DNA of 64,000 bases from Epiperipatus broadwayi (taxonomy: Eukaryota; Onychophora; Udeonychophora; Euonychophora; Peripatidae), in NCBI GenBank assembly GCA_028023455.1, contig JAQFVV010006542.1, forward strand, positions 389,001 through 453,000, written 5' to 3'. The notes below the pieces were generated by a model. The model was not told where the DNA came from. It searched no databases and saw only the letters and a list, made by a program, of their open reading frames with translations. This document shows, one piece after another, positions 35,254-46,689 of this stretch. Numbering within the stretch: position 1 is the stretch's first letter; each line of letters starts with the position of its first letter. The translations under genes and the position numbers were made by a program.

Positions 35254-35983
35254 ATTAAGTTAAAACAATATATAAATATAAATATTATTAAAGAGATTCG
35301 AACTACTGGATTAAAGTTTAAAAATATCAATATTTATTTTGACAAAAATTCAAGATTCTACATATGTAATCAACTTTACACATTTAAAACTTTATTTTTG
35401 GTTACAAATATTTGATGATTTTTATACAATTATTTTATTTTAATAGATATCAATTTAGTGTGGCAGTTACAATATTGAACATATATTTAAAATAGGTTTT
35501 TATTCAAAGTTACAAAAAAAAAACACAAATTTATCTGGGTGATTGGTAGACATTTATACATTAAAACACACATAAAGATATGACAATAATAGAGTTTCAC
35601 TGTTTTGATGACTTTAATGGGATGCCCTTATCATTGGCTACATAACTTTATTTTCATTTATATAATTTATTTACAACACTAAAATGAGGCTACATTATGA
35701 TCAAACAATAATTAAAACATTTATTTATTAAACATTTTCAACATTTAACTAGAAAATATTGTGAAACCCTATCAATACGGGAATTGATTATTTCAATAAA
35801 GGGGAGGGCAGCTTCATGAGACATTGGATTTAAACTCCAACTAAAAATATTACAAAGAAAAAAACATATTATTATTACACATCATTACTGTTTATTTTGT
35901 CAAACAGGTCGCTAGCATAATAGCCAAATATTTGTGGATCCAATATTTTGAGGTGCTTTATCATATTACAGAAGAAAACAGTC
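35254..35983. other. AT-rich DNA; possible 3' untranslated region
   Basis: No ORF is supported. If the exon candidate at 35984-36084 is real, part of this stretch would be its 3' UTR. Confidence 0.35.
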
Positions 35984-36084
35984 TAGAAACTTGCCATCCC
36001 CACATTTTGTCGAATCAGCTGACAAAGAGTCCTCGGATGAGATGCAATGGGCTGAACTTTACTGAAATCATCCCATGAATTGTT
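35984..36084 (-). CDS. Candidate terminal coding exon, unknown host gene
   Basis: On the minus strand, after an AG at 36085-36086, the reading NNSWDDFSKVQPI continues ASHPRTLCQLIRQNVG and MASF, then a TAG. Composition is clearly less AT-rich than the flanks. The start is in phase 0, which matches the phase-0 donor of the candidate exon at 36995. The upstream acceptor lacks a good pyrimidine tract, which is a weakness. The PRTL..L.R pattern faintly recalls the SOCS box of E3 adaptor proteins, but this is only a resemblance. The plus strand also has a short open frame, so strand is not certain. Confidence 0.35.
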
Positions 36085-36994
36085 CTCATTATGTGAGTAT
36101 ATATATATATAGTCCAGGGACATTCATCGCCTTGTTTATGACCTGAAATGAAGATGAGATGACTCAGGAATTCTGATGCATGTCTCTAGATAAAGCTTAA
36201 TAATATGAAGAGTGGCCTATGCTAACATCACTATTATAATAATATAAAATCATTGGATTTAAAGACTAAATATAAAGCCTTAAATAGTTTAATAAATATG
36301 TAATGATATGTTAAAATAATGACCCATGGGAGATAAAGTCATTTATCAAAAGTTAACACTATAATAATGAAGGGTGCATTGCTCCCCACCCTTCTTGAAT
36401 CAATTCTATTTTGTTTAAATATATAAAAAAAACAACTAAAATTCATGTGCTTAAAAGTGCGAACAAAAATAGAATTCGTTCACCAGCCTTTTTGGTGATA
36501 ATGATGAATACAGAAATTAATAAAAGTAGCCACCACCAATATCCACTCCAGATTGCAATGCATTTATATATTTTGTATACTTTGATGATAATATATATAT
36601 TTTTAAAAAAGCATACATTCATTTTACAAGAAAAACTCAGTCTTACGAACTATTTAGAAATAAATAAATAAGAACTCATTAATCTCCCCCCTTTCTAAGC
36701 TCATAAAACTGGATTTGATTGGCATTTACATATAAAAGTTTAGTGAAAAATATAAAAGTTTCATTTAAAATAAATTATAACTGCACTAAATTATAAAAAA
36801 AATAAGAAGTGTGAGTTGGATGAAATATTTCATAGTAGTATTAATTTGATAAAAGAGATTCGATATAAAAAAAATAATTAGTTTAACATGCTCACCGATT
36901 AGTAAGTTAAAAAAAGATTTAACATAAAGAAAATATTAATTTTATAGTTATAAGCTAGAATTAGGTAATACAATTATGTCTTTGGGCTGGTTAC
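36085..36994 (-). other. Putative intron between candidate exons
   Basis: About 0.9 kb of AT-rich sequence is bounded on the minus strand by GTAACC (donor, 36994 downward) and ATAATGAG (acceptor). It contains a TA run and a lysine-rich chance ORF (36411-36671, plus). The interpretation depends wholly on the exon calls. Confidence 0.3.
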
Positions 36995-37118
36995 CTCAGG
37001 ATTGTATGGAATAAAGTAGGCATGAGTCTTCTGTGGCAGGCAGCATTCTTTAACATGTCTTTTGGCCTCAGCAATTTTTTGATAGCATGTGCACACTTGA
37101 ATGGCAGGAGCTATATCT
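36995..37118 (-). CDS. Candidate coding exon, unknown host gene
   Basis: The minus-strand frame reads PCRDIAPAIQVCTCYQKI, then AEAKRHVKECCLPQKTHAYF and IPYNPE, followed directly by GAG|GTAACC, a usable splice donor. Upstream there is a pyrimidine-rich run ending cttcag (near 37143), with a second possible acceptor, atgcag, just before AGATATAGC. The stretch is markedly GC-richer than its surroundings and has mixed codon content with five cysteines. The full ORF is 36974-37174. I do not know the family. It is followed in phase by the candidate exon at 35984-36084. Confidence 0.4.
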
Positions 37119-37199
37119 CTGCATGGTGAAGAGTGGAGCTGAAGATGGAGGTGAAGGTGGCTGAGGCCCCTCAAAAATTAAATAGATGTGGAGTCAACT

Positions 37200-37992
37200 A
37201 GCGATTATTGACACAATAGATTTTTGGCCCTATTTATACAGATTTTTTAGTTATGCAAAGAATGTTTTTAATTAAATTTCTTAACTTTAATTTACAGAAA
37301 ATATTTTATCTATTGTTAGTGGAGATGCAATCACTAGATAACTGTCCAAAAATAAATTCAAATCAATTTCCAGATTGGAAATGATTTGATAAAAATGTTA
37401 ACAGCTAACTAAAATTAATTAGCTTTGTTTTAAATTTTACTTTAATTTAAAAATTCCTTTTTAATCATGAAACAAAGTAATCTCCCCACCCCTTTAATTA
37501 TTCTTAGACAGTTGGTGATTGCATCTTCCATCTTGAATTTTTATGTAGTTTTATAATGAAAAATATTTACAAAATAAATAAGATATAATCAAAGAAAAAA
37601 TACAAAATTGTTTAAAAGATTTGCTTGTGCTTTTATCTATATAAAAGCTCCATTCATATATGTATATATCTGAGTCACATCCATAAAAGTTAATATTTAA
37701 AATTAAGAAAATTTTTATTTGAGATTTATATTTATAAATTTTTATAGATGCTTCTCAGAAATATACATATAGTTTATACACATGTGACAAAAAAAACAGG
37801 ATGAAAGGTGGGATAAGTGGTAGAACAATGGAGCTCGATCTTGGGCTAAAGTTGACTGCTACAATACCTATTTGATATTATAATAAAACATAGTAAAATT
37901 AAAACTTATCATGTACTTATTGTAACTTCATTGTAATTTAAAAACATGTAATGTGTATCATAGTTAGAGTTGGCCACTGTCTACAATATACA

Positions 37993-38042
<50 letters not shown>

Positions 38043-38512
38043 AAAATATGAATAAAACATTGTAAAAAATTATTAATGCATTTATAATAAATAATATGGG
38101 GTGATGTTTTCACATGGAAGTTAGATTTATTTTGTTATTAACTTCTTGTTAATTGGACACAAATTATAAAATCTGCAACTAATTTTTGGATATTTATAGT
38201 CTTAGCATTGCCATGGTTACAGAAGTGAAGTCCCCAATCCCTCAATTCCTCTCTCCTAACTGCAATTGAAAATCATAGAGAAGTTCATGTACAAATTATA
38301 CCATCTGCAGAGTTTTCTTTTCAACTAGAGAAAGCTATATATTATAATCAATAAATCATTAAGAATATAACTTAAAAAAAAAAAAACAGAGATTGTACTA
38401 TACAATGTTGACATAATTACTCTTCAAAAAAACTACTCATTAATCTAGTACTGGCTTAACAGTGGTTTTTGATAATCTACTAAATAGATATTTGCTACCT
38501 TAGTTTTAATCC
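37200..38512. other. AT-rich DNA with a dinucleotide microsatellite
   Basis: No gene is supported. A minus-strand acceptor-like attttcaattgcag near 38263-38276 precedes a GC-richer 50 bp, but no frame stays open convincingly. Confidence 0.45.
37996..38042 (+). repeat. (TA)n(TG)n microsatellite
   Basis: A pure TA run passes directly into a TG run. Confidence 0.95.
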
Positions 38513-39700
38513 AGGGATTGCCAATCATTTAAAACAATCAGCCATTTTGTTTAAATCACCCCCCTTTGGTCTATTAAAGAGCCACAAAGAAGCAAAGAAA
38601 GATGTATCCAAACCCCCAAAAAACCACACAAAAAGTGAAAAATATGTTCCTGAAAAATGCACCTTTCTGAATCATTATGGATACATTTGAACATTTTTTC
38701 ATAATAAAGCATAATAGAATTGCTATATATTTAATGAAAATAAAAACTCTTTTAAAAATAAATAAATATAAAAGAATTACTCTGACAAATTCATTTCTTC
38801 ACAAATTTGTAATAATTAAATATTCATCATATACAATCATACCATTCTATAAGAAGGCCGAATTTAAAAAGCAATATTGCAATGGACATCCCCCCTCTCC
38901 TAGATTCATCAAAATATTTATTTACAAATTGCAATAGAAAATATAAAAAAATGTCTATGTTTATCATAATAAAAAGATTTATGAGATTGAGATCAAAAAG
39001 TCATTTTTGGCTTGCAAACGTTTAAGCTATCTAGTAAAAGTAGTAACCTAAAATGAATATAGCATAAATGCTATAACCAACTATTTGAATAAGTAGTCCT
39101 TATGTAGGTAATATTTATAAAGCTCAATAATTCTTAGTAGTGTGCATTATTTTTAAGAATTTGTTTATATCTTTTAGAAACATAAAAATATTCTATTATC
39201 ACAATAGTCTTCTGTGATATAAAACTAAAGATATTTTCTAGTTCACCCAGAATACAAATCAATTTTTTTTTTTGGAATGCCCACAAGTGTTTATTCATTT
39301 GTATAAAAATATCCAATTCTTTATTTTTTTATTTTACTTTTTTGATAATTATTATAATTTATTAGTTTTATTCTTTTTCATTGGAATTTAACTTTGTGTA
39401 AATATTTATTTTTTATACTGTATTAATAAGTTATTATAAAAATTTGAATACCATTAAATGCATAAAAAATCAATATGACATTGTTAAAAAATGATAGAAA
39501 AAGTAAATTGTTAAAACTACATTTCAATCTTTTTTTTGTCTCACTTATATCTAAAACAATAAAAACAATCTGCCCCAAAGCATTCAGTGTTAGTTTTAGA
39601 ACACCTCCTAATCTTAATTAAATTTTGAACAATACAAAAGATAAATTATCTCCATACCAAGCTCTCTAAATAATTTATAAAATTAAATTAATGAGATAAC
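38513..39700. other. AT-rich DNA, nothing firmly recognised
   Basis: The start (ccagggattgccaatc, then agccacaaagaa near 38580) resembles ends of hAT-type non-autonomous elements, but no matching inverted end was found. The 86- and 60-aa ORFs here are AT-driven. Confidence 0.4.
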
Positions 39701-39709
39701 ATGTTATTA

Positions 39710-39885
39710 TGATGAGTCTCATGCCAACTGTGTTACAAGATTAGCACAACACGAATATATGTATATATATAAATCCACAAACAGAAAAATATAAAATCTA
39801 TATTTTTACAACATGAAATGAAGTCTGAATTTCGATCCTCTTAATATTAAAGTCGTTAGCGTTGAGCGCAATGATTGAAAAATAT
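39710..39885 (-). repeat. Possible tRNA-derived SINE fragment
   Basis: On the minus strand, cattgcgctcaacgctaacg is followed by actttaatattaagaggatc gaaattc, which resembles an A-box/anticodon-arm/B-box order (B-box core ggatcgaaattc). An AT-rich tail follows. Boundaries and target duplications are not visible. Confidence 0.3.
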
Positions 39886-40106
39886 ATATATAAAGAAGAA
39901 TGATTTATTGCAAATAACATCAATGTAATAAACAAAAAAGACTCATGCATTACATTATCATGTAAATGCTATATATAAATTATTAACTCATGAATTCTAT
40001 TTATATAAATTTATAGTAGTTCTATGAATATGACTGATCTGGTTGAAAACAGTGCTTAAAAATAATATTTTATTAAATTTATAATCTTTCCTGAATAGTA
40101 TACCTT

Positions 40107-40520
<414 letters not shown>

Positions 40521-41055
40521 CTCAGAAACACAGGATCATATTTTTTTCTCATGTCTAGTACTAAATAGCATCCATTCAATAATAAGTACACTATTTAAAA
40601 ATAAAAAAATAAATATGGAATGCCTATTTGCCTCATTCATAAAAGGAGTTTTTGCTTAAATAAGAATCAGTGTATTCATTCTCTATGCTTTATGGTGTAC
40701 AAGGTGTAAATTCATGTACAATAATAATCCAAGAAGGCACCTGAACACATTCAGGAATAAACTGGATAGTATACGTGAAAGAGATAAGAGAATAACAAAT
40801 CACACAACTTTTATTGACACTTGGTGTCTATTGCAGTTACCATCAAACTTATAAAAAATAGGATGTCACAAAAGATTTAGAAATGTCAAATGAAAAAATT
40901 ACAACTTGCCACCATTGAAAAAAACATATATGATAGTGAACTTTCATATGTCTGCCAGCTTTACAAACAATTGACTGTCTGTATAATAATCAAGGATAAT
41001 GTGTAAAAACATTGTGTAACCTTTTTAAGTTATTGAATAAAGTTATTTGAAAGAT
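40521..41055 (+). mobile_element. 5'-truncated copy of the L1/Tx1-like LINE
   Basis: The sequence aligns with the last 0.6 kb of the long copy: ctcagaaacacagg matches gagacacaaaat (about 45840), cttaaataagaatc matches ctgaaataagaatc (45971), and ctttatggtgtacaaggtgt matches cttatggtgtacaaggtgt. Both end in a polyadenylation signal (AATAAA here at 41036-41041) directly before TAA units. It is diverged from the long copy, so it is not a recent duplicate. It contains only the C-terminal end of ORF2 and the 3' UTR. Confidence 0.85.
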
Positions 41056-41102
41056 AATAATAATAATAATAACAACAACAACAACAATAATAATAATAAT
41101 AA

Positions 41103-41143
<41 letters not shown>

Positions 41144-41160
41144 TAATAATAATAATAATA
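41056..41160 (+). repeat. (TAA)n tract between two LINE copies
   Basis: TAA units with a short CAA block in the middle. It is at once the tail of the truncated copy and the site of the long copy, whose 5' UTR begins at tctagcttacc (41161). Confidence 0.95.
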
Positions 41161-41325
41161 TCTAGCTTACCACTCGTTCAGATTGTGCTCCTCAATTTAT
41201 TAAAATATAAAATATAACGATTACAGGTAAGGGTTTTATATCTCTAATAACTATAAAATAGAAAACTAATAGATTAATTAAAAAAAGTAGAGAAATACAA
41301 AAAGGCAACACAGATTGATTGCATA

Positions 41326-42801
41326 ATGGACTTAGATGTCCAACATCCAGCCATGATGTCTGCCAGCTCAGACACGTTTAAAAGTTCTTACGCACAAGTT
41401 GCAAAATTACCATCAACGGCTATAAAAAAAAGTGAAAATAACACACGATTGTTTTTCTCAAGGAAAACACAGCTAGCGCCTAGATTTCACCATTCTACAG
41501 CAGGAGATCTGATGAAACTAGATCTTATCCCAAAAACCACTGAAACCTACGTTAACGCAATAAAAGAGCCTTGGTCTATTGATAGCCTTAAAAAATATCT
41601 GAAGTGTTTAACCAGACCATCCCTAGGGAACTCTTCAATTTATTTAAATGTTTTTTTTACTGAATGCTCCATTGTCATAGCAATATCTGTTCACTTTATA
41701 GATTCCCTAAGGAGCTTCTATTCAAAGAGATAAATAATAAAAACCTATGGAATTTGATAGCTCGCATGGGAGATCATCCAAATCCACGTTATCTGGCTAT
41801 TGAATTTGTAAATGAAGAAAGCAAAGAATTGTTCCAACAAGAAATGAAAACTCTGGGGCAATACACATTAGTTGTAGTCAATCCCAACAGAGAAAACTTT
41901 ATTACTGGTTTAATTAAAAAACTTACCTAGGTTACTCAGAAACAGATTTCATTAAACTTATGAAACCATTTGGGCAGGTGATAGATTTTCAGCCTTTACA
42001 GATTAAAAATACACCCATCCCAATATTTAGTAGCAATTATAGATTTAAAGTAAAACTGGGAGAGAACATTAATCCTGAAAATATTCCAACACAAGTTGCA
42101 GATGAAGAAGCGACATTATTTCTTGTTATAAATGGTCTAAAACCGCAATGCTTTCATTGCAAAGAACGTGGTCATCTTATTAGCAACTGTCCGGCTTTAT
42201 ATTGTAATAATTTTAACATGAGTGCATCCCCCTTACATCAATTCCCAAAAGAAGACTTTCATAGTAATCAAGAAGTGACTGTAGATAAAGATGTGCAATC
42301 GACAGACCATAATATTGAGGAAAAAAATGATATTGACATTAGCAATAGTGGAAAGGTGATTCTACATACTAGAGGGTCCAATAGCATTGAAGTTTCCTCC
42401 TCTCCTAATCTGGAAATCTCACCCTTTCTTAATAAAACATCTCTCGAAATAATGGAATTGCTCACAGTGTCACCGTCCCCACAAATTCTAGAAACTTCAC
42501 AAATCACTAGAAAAACAGGTCGGCCACCTAAAAAAAATCAGGTAATAATCCCAAGAAACTATTGTCTCTAGAATGTGAAAGTAGTGATAATGATTCCCCT
42601 CCTCCAGTCTCTAGAAAAAAAGCTAACATCACACAAAGTTACAATGCCTCTCTAATTGTCACATACTCATCAGAAAATAGTCCAATGGAAGAGAAAACTG
42701 ATAGTATTACAAACATAAATAAAGTTTCCCTTGAAAACCCATTCACAGACAGGAAAATGAGATCCAATGATATTTCTCTCAAATCTACAGACAATAATTG
42801 A
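41326..42801 (+). pseudogene. LINE ORF1 (CCHC zinc-knuckle protein), frameshifted
   Basis: The first frame starts MDLDVQHPAMM and has SYAQVAKLPS. After a shift near 41710, LWNLIARMGDHPNPRYLAIE and GQYTLVVVNPNREN follow. A second shift near 41930 leads to YSETDFIKLMKPFGQVIDFQ, an RRM-like stretch, and a zinc knuckle CFHCKERGHLISNC (CX2CX4HX4C) at about 42151-42192. Later comes a KTGRPPKKN AT-hook-like motif, and a last shift near 42545 gives a serine-rich tail to 42801. ORF1 proteins of this class coat LINE RNA. At least three frameshifts make it non-functional. Confidence 0.88.
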
Positions 42802-42932
42802 ACAATGCATATTTATTGATCCATTAAAATATACTACAGATTTCCTTATTAAAATATTTAACTTTATTTTAGAATAAAACTTTTTTATGCTAGGCTTAGA
42901 TTCTGATATATACTCGCACACACATACAAATA

Positions 42933-45900
42933 ATGGATATTAAAATAGGAGTTTTTAATGTTAGAGGGTTAAACTCCCCACAAAAAATTGACTTCCTCAC
43001 TAAATGGTACAACATTGTTAAACCGCAGATAATGGGCATTATCAAAACAAAAATCTACAGTGGCTCAATAATCAACCCTACCGACAAGCTAAATTCCAAG
43101 GGCTTTACAGCCTTCTCAAACACATCTGACACTCCATCAGCGGGTACAGGCATTATCATTGATAAAGCCTGCCCATTTAGTTCTTTCAAAATCCTACATA
43201 TCGATGTGCACTTGCTGATAATTACATTTACTCATAAAGCCATTACCTTAAACATAGCAATTGTTTATATCCCCCCAGGTCCCACTGTAATAAATAGAAT
43301 TATACAAACACTTAACTCTAGGTTCATAAATGCTATGTATCCGACGATTATTTTGGGAGATTTCAATATGACATATCAGACCTTCACCGGCAAATGGTTA
43401 CATCAGCTCTCCTTTCCGATGATGAGTGGAAGAGGCTTTCTGCCAGAGAAGGCTGTGTCATTTAACAATGGTAGACATTCATCACTTATAGATCTGGTTT
43501 TCTATTCGCCATCATTACATAACATGATATGCATTCAATTAAAGAATTCCCCCCTCTCTGATCATGCAGCTGTTTTAGTGTCACTGGAAATTAATTTTGA
43601 TAATAGAACAACAATTAATACAGGAAGAACCATCAGAGTTCTACTACCATCACGCACACCAGAATATCTTTTCTCAGAAGTATACATATATATTCACAAG
43701 TTGAAAAATATTACAATGGATCCAGTCCAAGCATGGTGTGCTTTTACTAACCTGCTTTCATTTAATATTGATCATCTTACCAGGACAACAACATCGCCAA
43801 CAAAACTACTAAAGCTTATGGATGATACCTATAAAAAAATTATTGGCACTTCTCAATCAAATCTCAATCATCCCTGTCTGATGGCTTTAAAAAAGAAATA
43901 TCAAGAGCTAACAAACCAGCTTAAAGAATATATCTCCATTAAAAAAAAGTTATATTTAAATAAGCCACTCATGTATACCAAAAACTTCATTAGATGGGCG
44001 CTAGGCCACCCCTCCCAGGTGCGAGTCCCAGCAGCTATTAAAGTTCAAACTGAAATTGTCTATGGAGATTTTATGTTGGAGTGGCTTTATATATTGTATA
44101 GAGAAAAATTCCAGAGAGTATCCTCTCCAAGTCTAATGGCCTTTTCACAAGATAGATCAGAAAATGAATTTAAAATTTCTTTAAAAGATTTCATTAAAAA
44201 AAAATAGAAGCGATGCCAGATTCATGTCATCCTGGCATAGATGGAATTTCCAAGTTTGTATACAAACATATTGATAAAATCACTGCACAATATATGCTTA
44301 ACCTAGTCTCCTACCTCACTAAAGATATCTATAAAATACAGAGCTTAAATCAAATTATGCTTGTGCCATTCATGAAAAAGAAATAATTAATCTCAAATAC
44401 CACTAACCTACATCCAATTTCAATGTGCTCCCTTGGCATAAAGATAATAGAATCAGTGATAAAAGATAAAATAGAGCCATTCATTTTGCCAAACCTATCA
44501 AAAATGAAATTTGCCAAAAAAGAATCCTCAACAGGACAGGCAGCCTTTCTATTCAAGTCAACTATAGAAACTGCTAGAGATAATAAAAAATACAGTCCAG
44601 TTGTTATTCAACTAGATATTGAAGCTGCCTTTGACATGATTTCCATCAGTACTCTTCTTAAAACTCTGCAAAAATACTCAGTTCCAAATGCATATCTAAA
44701 CTTGCTTGCTAACTTGCTTTTAAACCATGAGATTTATGTTTCACTAAATGGGAAAACTTCACCACCAATAGTGCCACATCAGTCTATTCCTCAGGGCTCA
44801 CCTTTCAGTGCCTTACTGTTCGCTGCCTATATCAACCCTCTTATAAAAATAATAGAAAATGAATTTTCAGGAATCTACGTGCCTACCATCAATGACAACA
44901 TCTCATGTATTGCATATATGGATGATATAGCATATTTCTATCATCTCAAAAACAAATTCCAAAACTTCTTAAGATACTTAATAATTTTACAAAAGAATAC
45001 AAGCTAACATTCAATATGGAGAAATCGTGTGCATGGCCGATCTTCACCGGTAATAGCATTATTAATGTTTTCAAAGGTAGACCAAGCGCATTTCTTGGGT
45101 TCAACTTTTATTTATGACATTCACCTATGAGATCGCTCATACAGAAAAATTTGATAGAGAAAGTGGAAAAGACTGTCAAATCAATTCACTCTCCAAAGCC
45201 TACCTCTCTATATATACAAAAATGGCCTTGCTTAACATGCTAGTGATTACAAAAATCTCTTATTTTACTCCAACAATCATTTATACCAAGGCATTTACAA
45301 ATAAAATAGACTCCTTATGCAGAAAATTATTCTGGGAAAAAAAAAGATTATTTCAATATCAATAAAACACCTAAGAAAACCCCTTTCACAAAATGGCCTT
45401 GGCCTTCACTCAATACATGTCTTCAGGATACAAAAAACATTGAACATAATATCTACATGTGCACAAAAATTTTCATATTTAGAAATTGCTGCCAAGATTA
45501 CCCCTACAGACAGACCACCTCCTCTCCAAGGATATCTGAACACACTACTTACACCATTATTAACAATTCACACTCTAAACGTTAAACCACCACAAGCTAA
45601 ATATAAATATTGGGAAGTTTATCAACTTCTACATCCAAATCAAGATGATGTACAAACTCCACTTCATATTAATAATAAAGAATTATGTTGCAAATTCAAA
45701 CTATGGTCACTTGAACCAAAATATTTTGACTTTCTCCTAAAGATAAATCTAGATTCATTACCTACACAACACTTTTTGAAATATCAAAGAAACTATAAAG
45801 ATATAGATGATATGTGTAATCTTTGCCATAGGGAATCGGAGACACAAAATCTCCTTTTTTCCTCATACTCAAGTCTAGAAAACATTCATGAAATTATTAG

Positions 45901-45976
45901 CACTTCACTCAAGGATAAAAAAATCAATATGAAAATCCTTTTTGACTCTTTTAAAAGGGTATCTTTGCTGAAATAA
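42933..45976 (+). pseudogene. LINE ORF2 (endonuclease-reverse transcriptase), broken
   Basis: The endonuclease (42933-43610) shows FNVRGLNSPQK, IVYIPPG, ILGDFNMT, SSLIDLVFYS and LSDHAAV. The position that should hold the catalytic Glu (ETK in relatives) reads MGIIKTKI, so that residue appears lost. The frame stops at 44207. RT follows as PGIDGISKF, HPISMCSLGIKIIES, VIQLDIEAAFDMIS (motif A), IPQGSPFSALLFAAYI and IAYMDDIAYF (YMDD catalytic box). A shift near 44985 precedes RPSAFLGFNF, and another leads to the C-terminal part with the zinc-finger relic CNLCHRESET near 45812. It ends at TAA 45974-45976. Confidence 0.9.
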
Positions 45977-46481
45977 GAATCTGCACTTTTTTACTCTATG
46001 CCTTATGGTGTACAAGGTGTAATTTCATATACAATTATAACCCCAGAAGACATCCAAACACGTTCAGAAATAAGCTGCAAACCATACATGAAAGAGACTT
46101 GAAGATTACAGATCAATCTAAGTACACTGACACCTGGAATATACAAGAACTTATATAAAAGAACTAACAAAAAAAAAACAACTATATCTAACATGGATCC
46201 TTGTGCCAGTTCTAAAGCCAACTGACACAAACTAGATGCATTCCTGCTTTAATTTAATTGAAGTATATCTAATTGAATATTATCATATGATTGAGTGATC
46301 ATCATTGTTTTTATGAACTGTTTTTTTTTTCTTAGATACTTCTAGTTTGATAACGCATACAGTTACTGATCAAATCTTTGTACATATGCAGTTTTGTGAA
46401 AACAATTTATATGTAAGAAGTATGTGTCAAATGTAACTTGTATAACCTTTTAGAATACTAATAAAGTTTATCCTTCGAAAC
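45977..46481 (+). other. LINE 3' UTR
   Basis: Non-coding, aligned to the 3' end of the truncated copy. It contains cttatggtgtacaaggtgt near its start and ctaataaagttta just before the TAA tail. The ORF on its minus strand (46003-46230) is a shadow. Confidence 0.8.
46460..46465 (+). promoter_or_regulatory. LINE polyadenylation signal AATAAA
   Basis: The hexamer lies 16 bp before the TAA tail. The truncated copy has the same hexamer 14 bp before its tail (41036-41041). Confidence 0.75.

Positions 46482-46689
<208 letters not shown>

Larger units (their letters stand above)
41161..46481 (+). mobile_element. Near-full-length L1/Tx1-like LINE in (TAA)n
   Basis: A two-ORF non-LTR retrotransposon of about 5.3 kb: a 5' UTR of about 165 bp, ORF1 with CCHC knuckle, a gap of about 130 bp, ORF2 with endonuclease and reverse transcriptase, a 3' UTR of about 500 bp with AATAAA at 46460-46465, then TAA units. 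FNVRGLNSPQK at the start of ORF2 is the L1/Tx1-type endonuclease opening. Both ORFs are broken by shifts and stops. TAA arrays lie at both ends, and a second copy of the family sits one array upstream, which points to a preference for this microsatellite. Confidence 0.92.

Noticed and set aside
38513-38600. hAT-type terminal repeat
   Set aside because: Start resembles such an end, but no matching inverted end or 8-bp duplication was found within several kb.
42268-42921. Minus-strand ORFs of 79 and 83 aa within the LINE
   Set aside because: They are antisense to ORF1 of the LINE.
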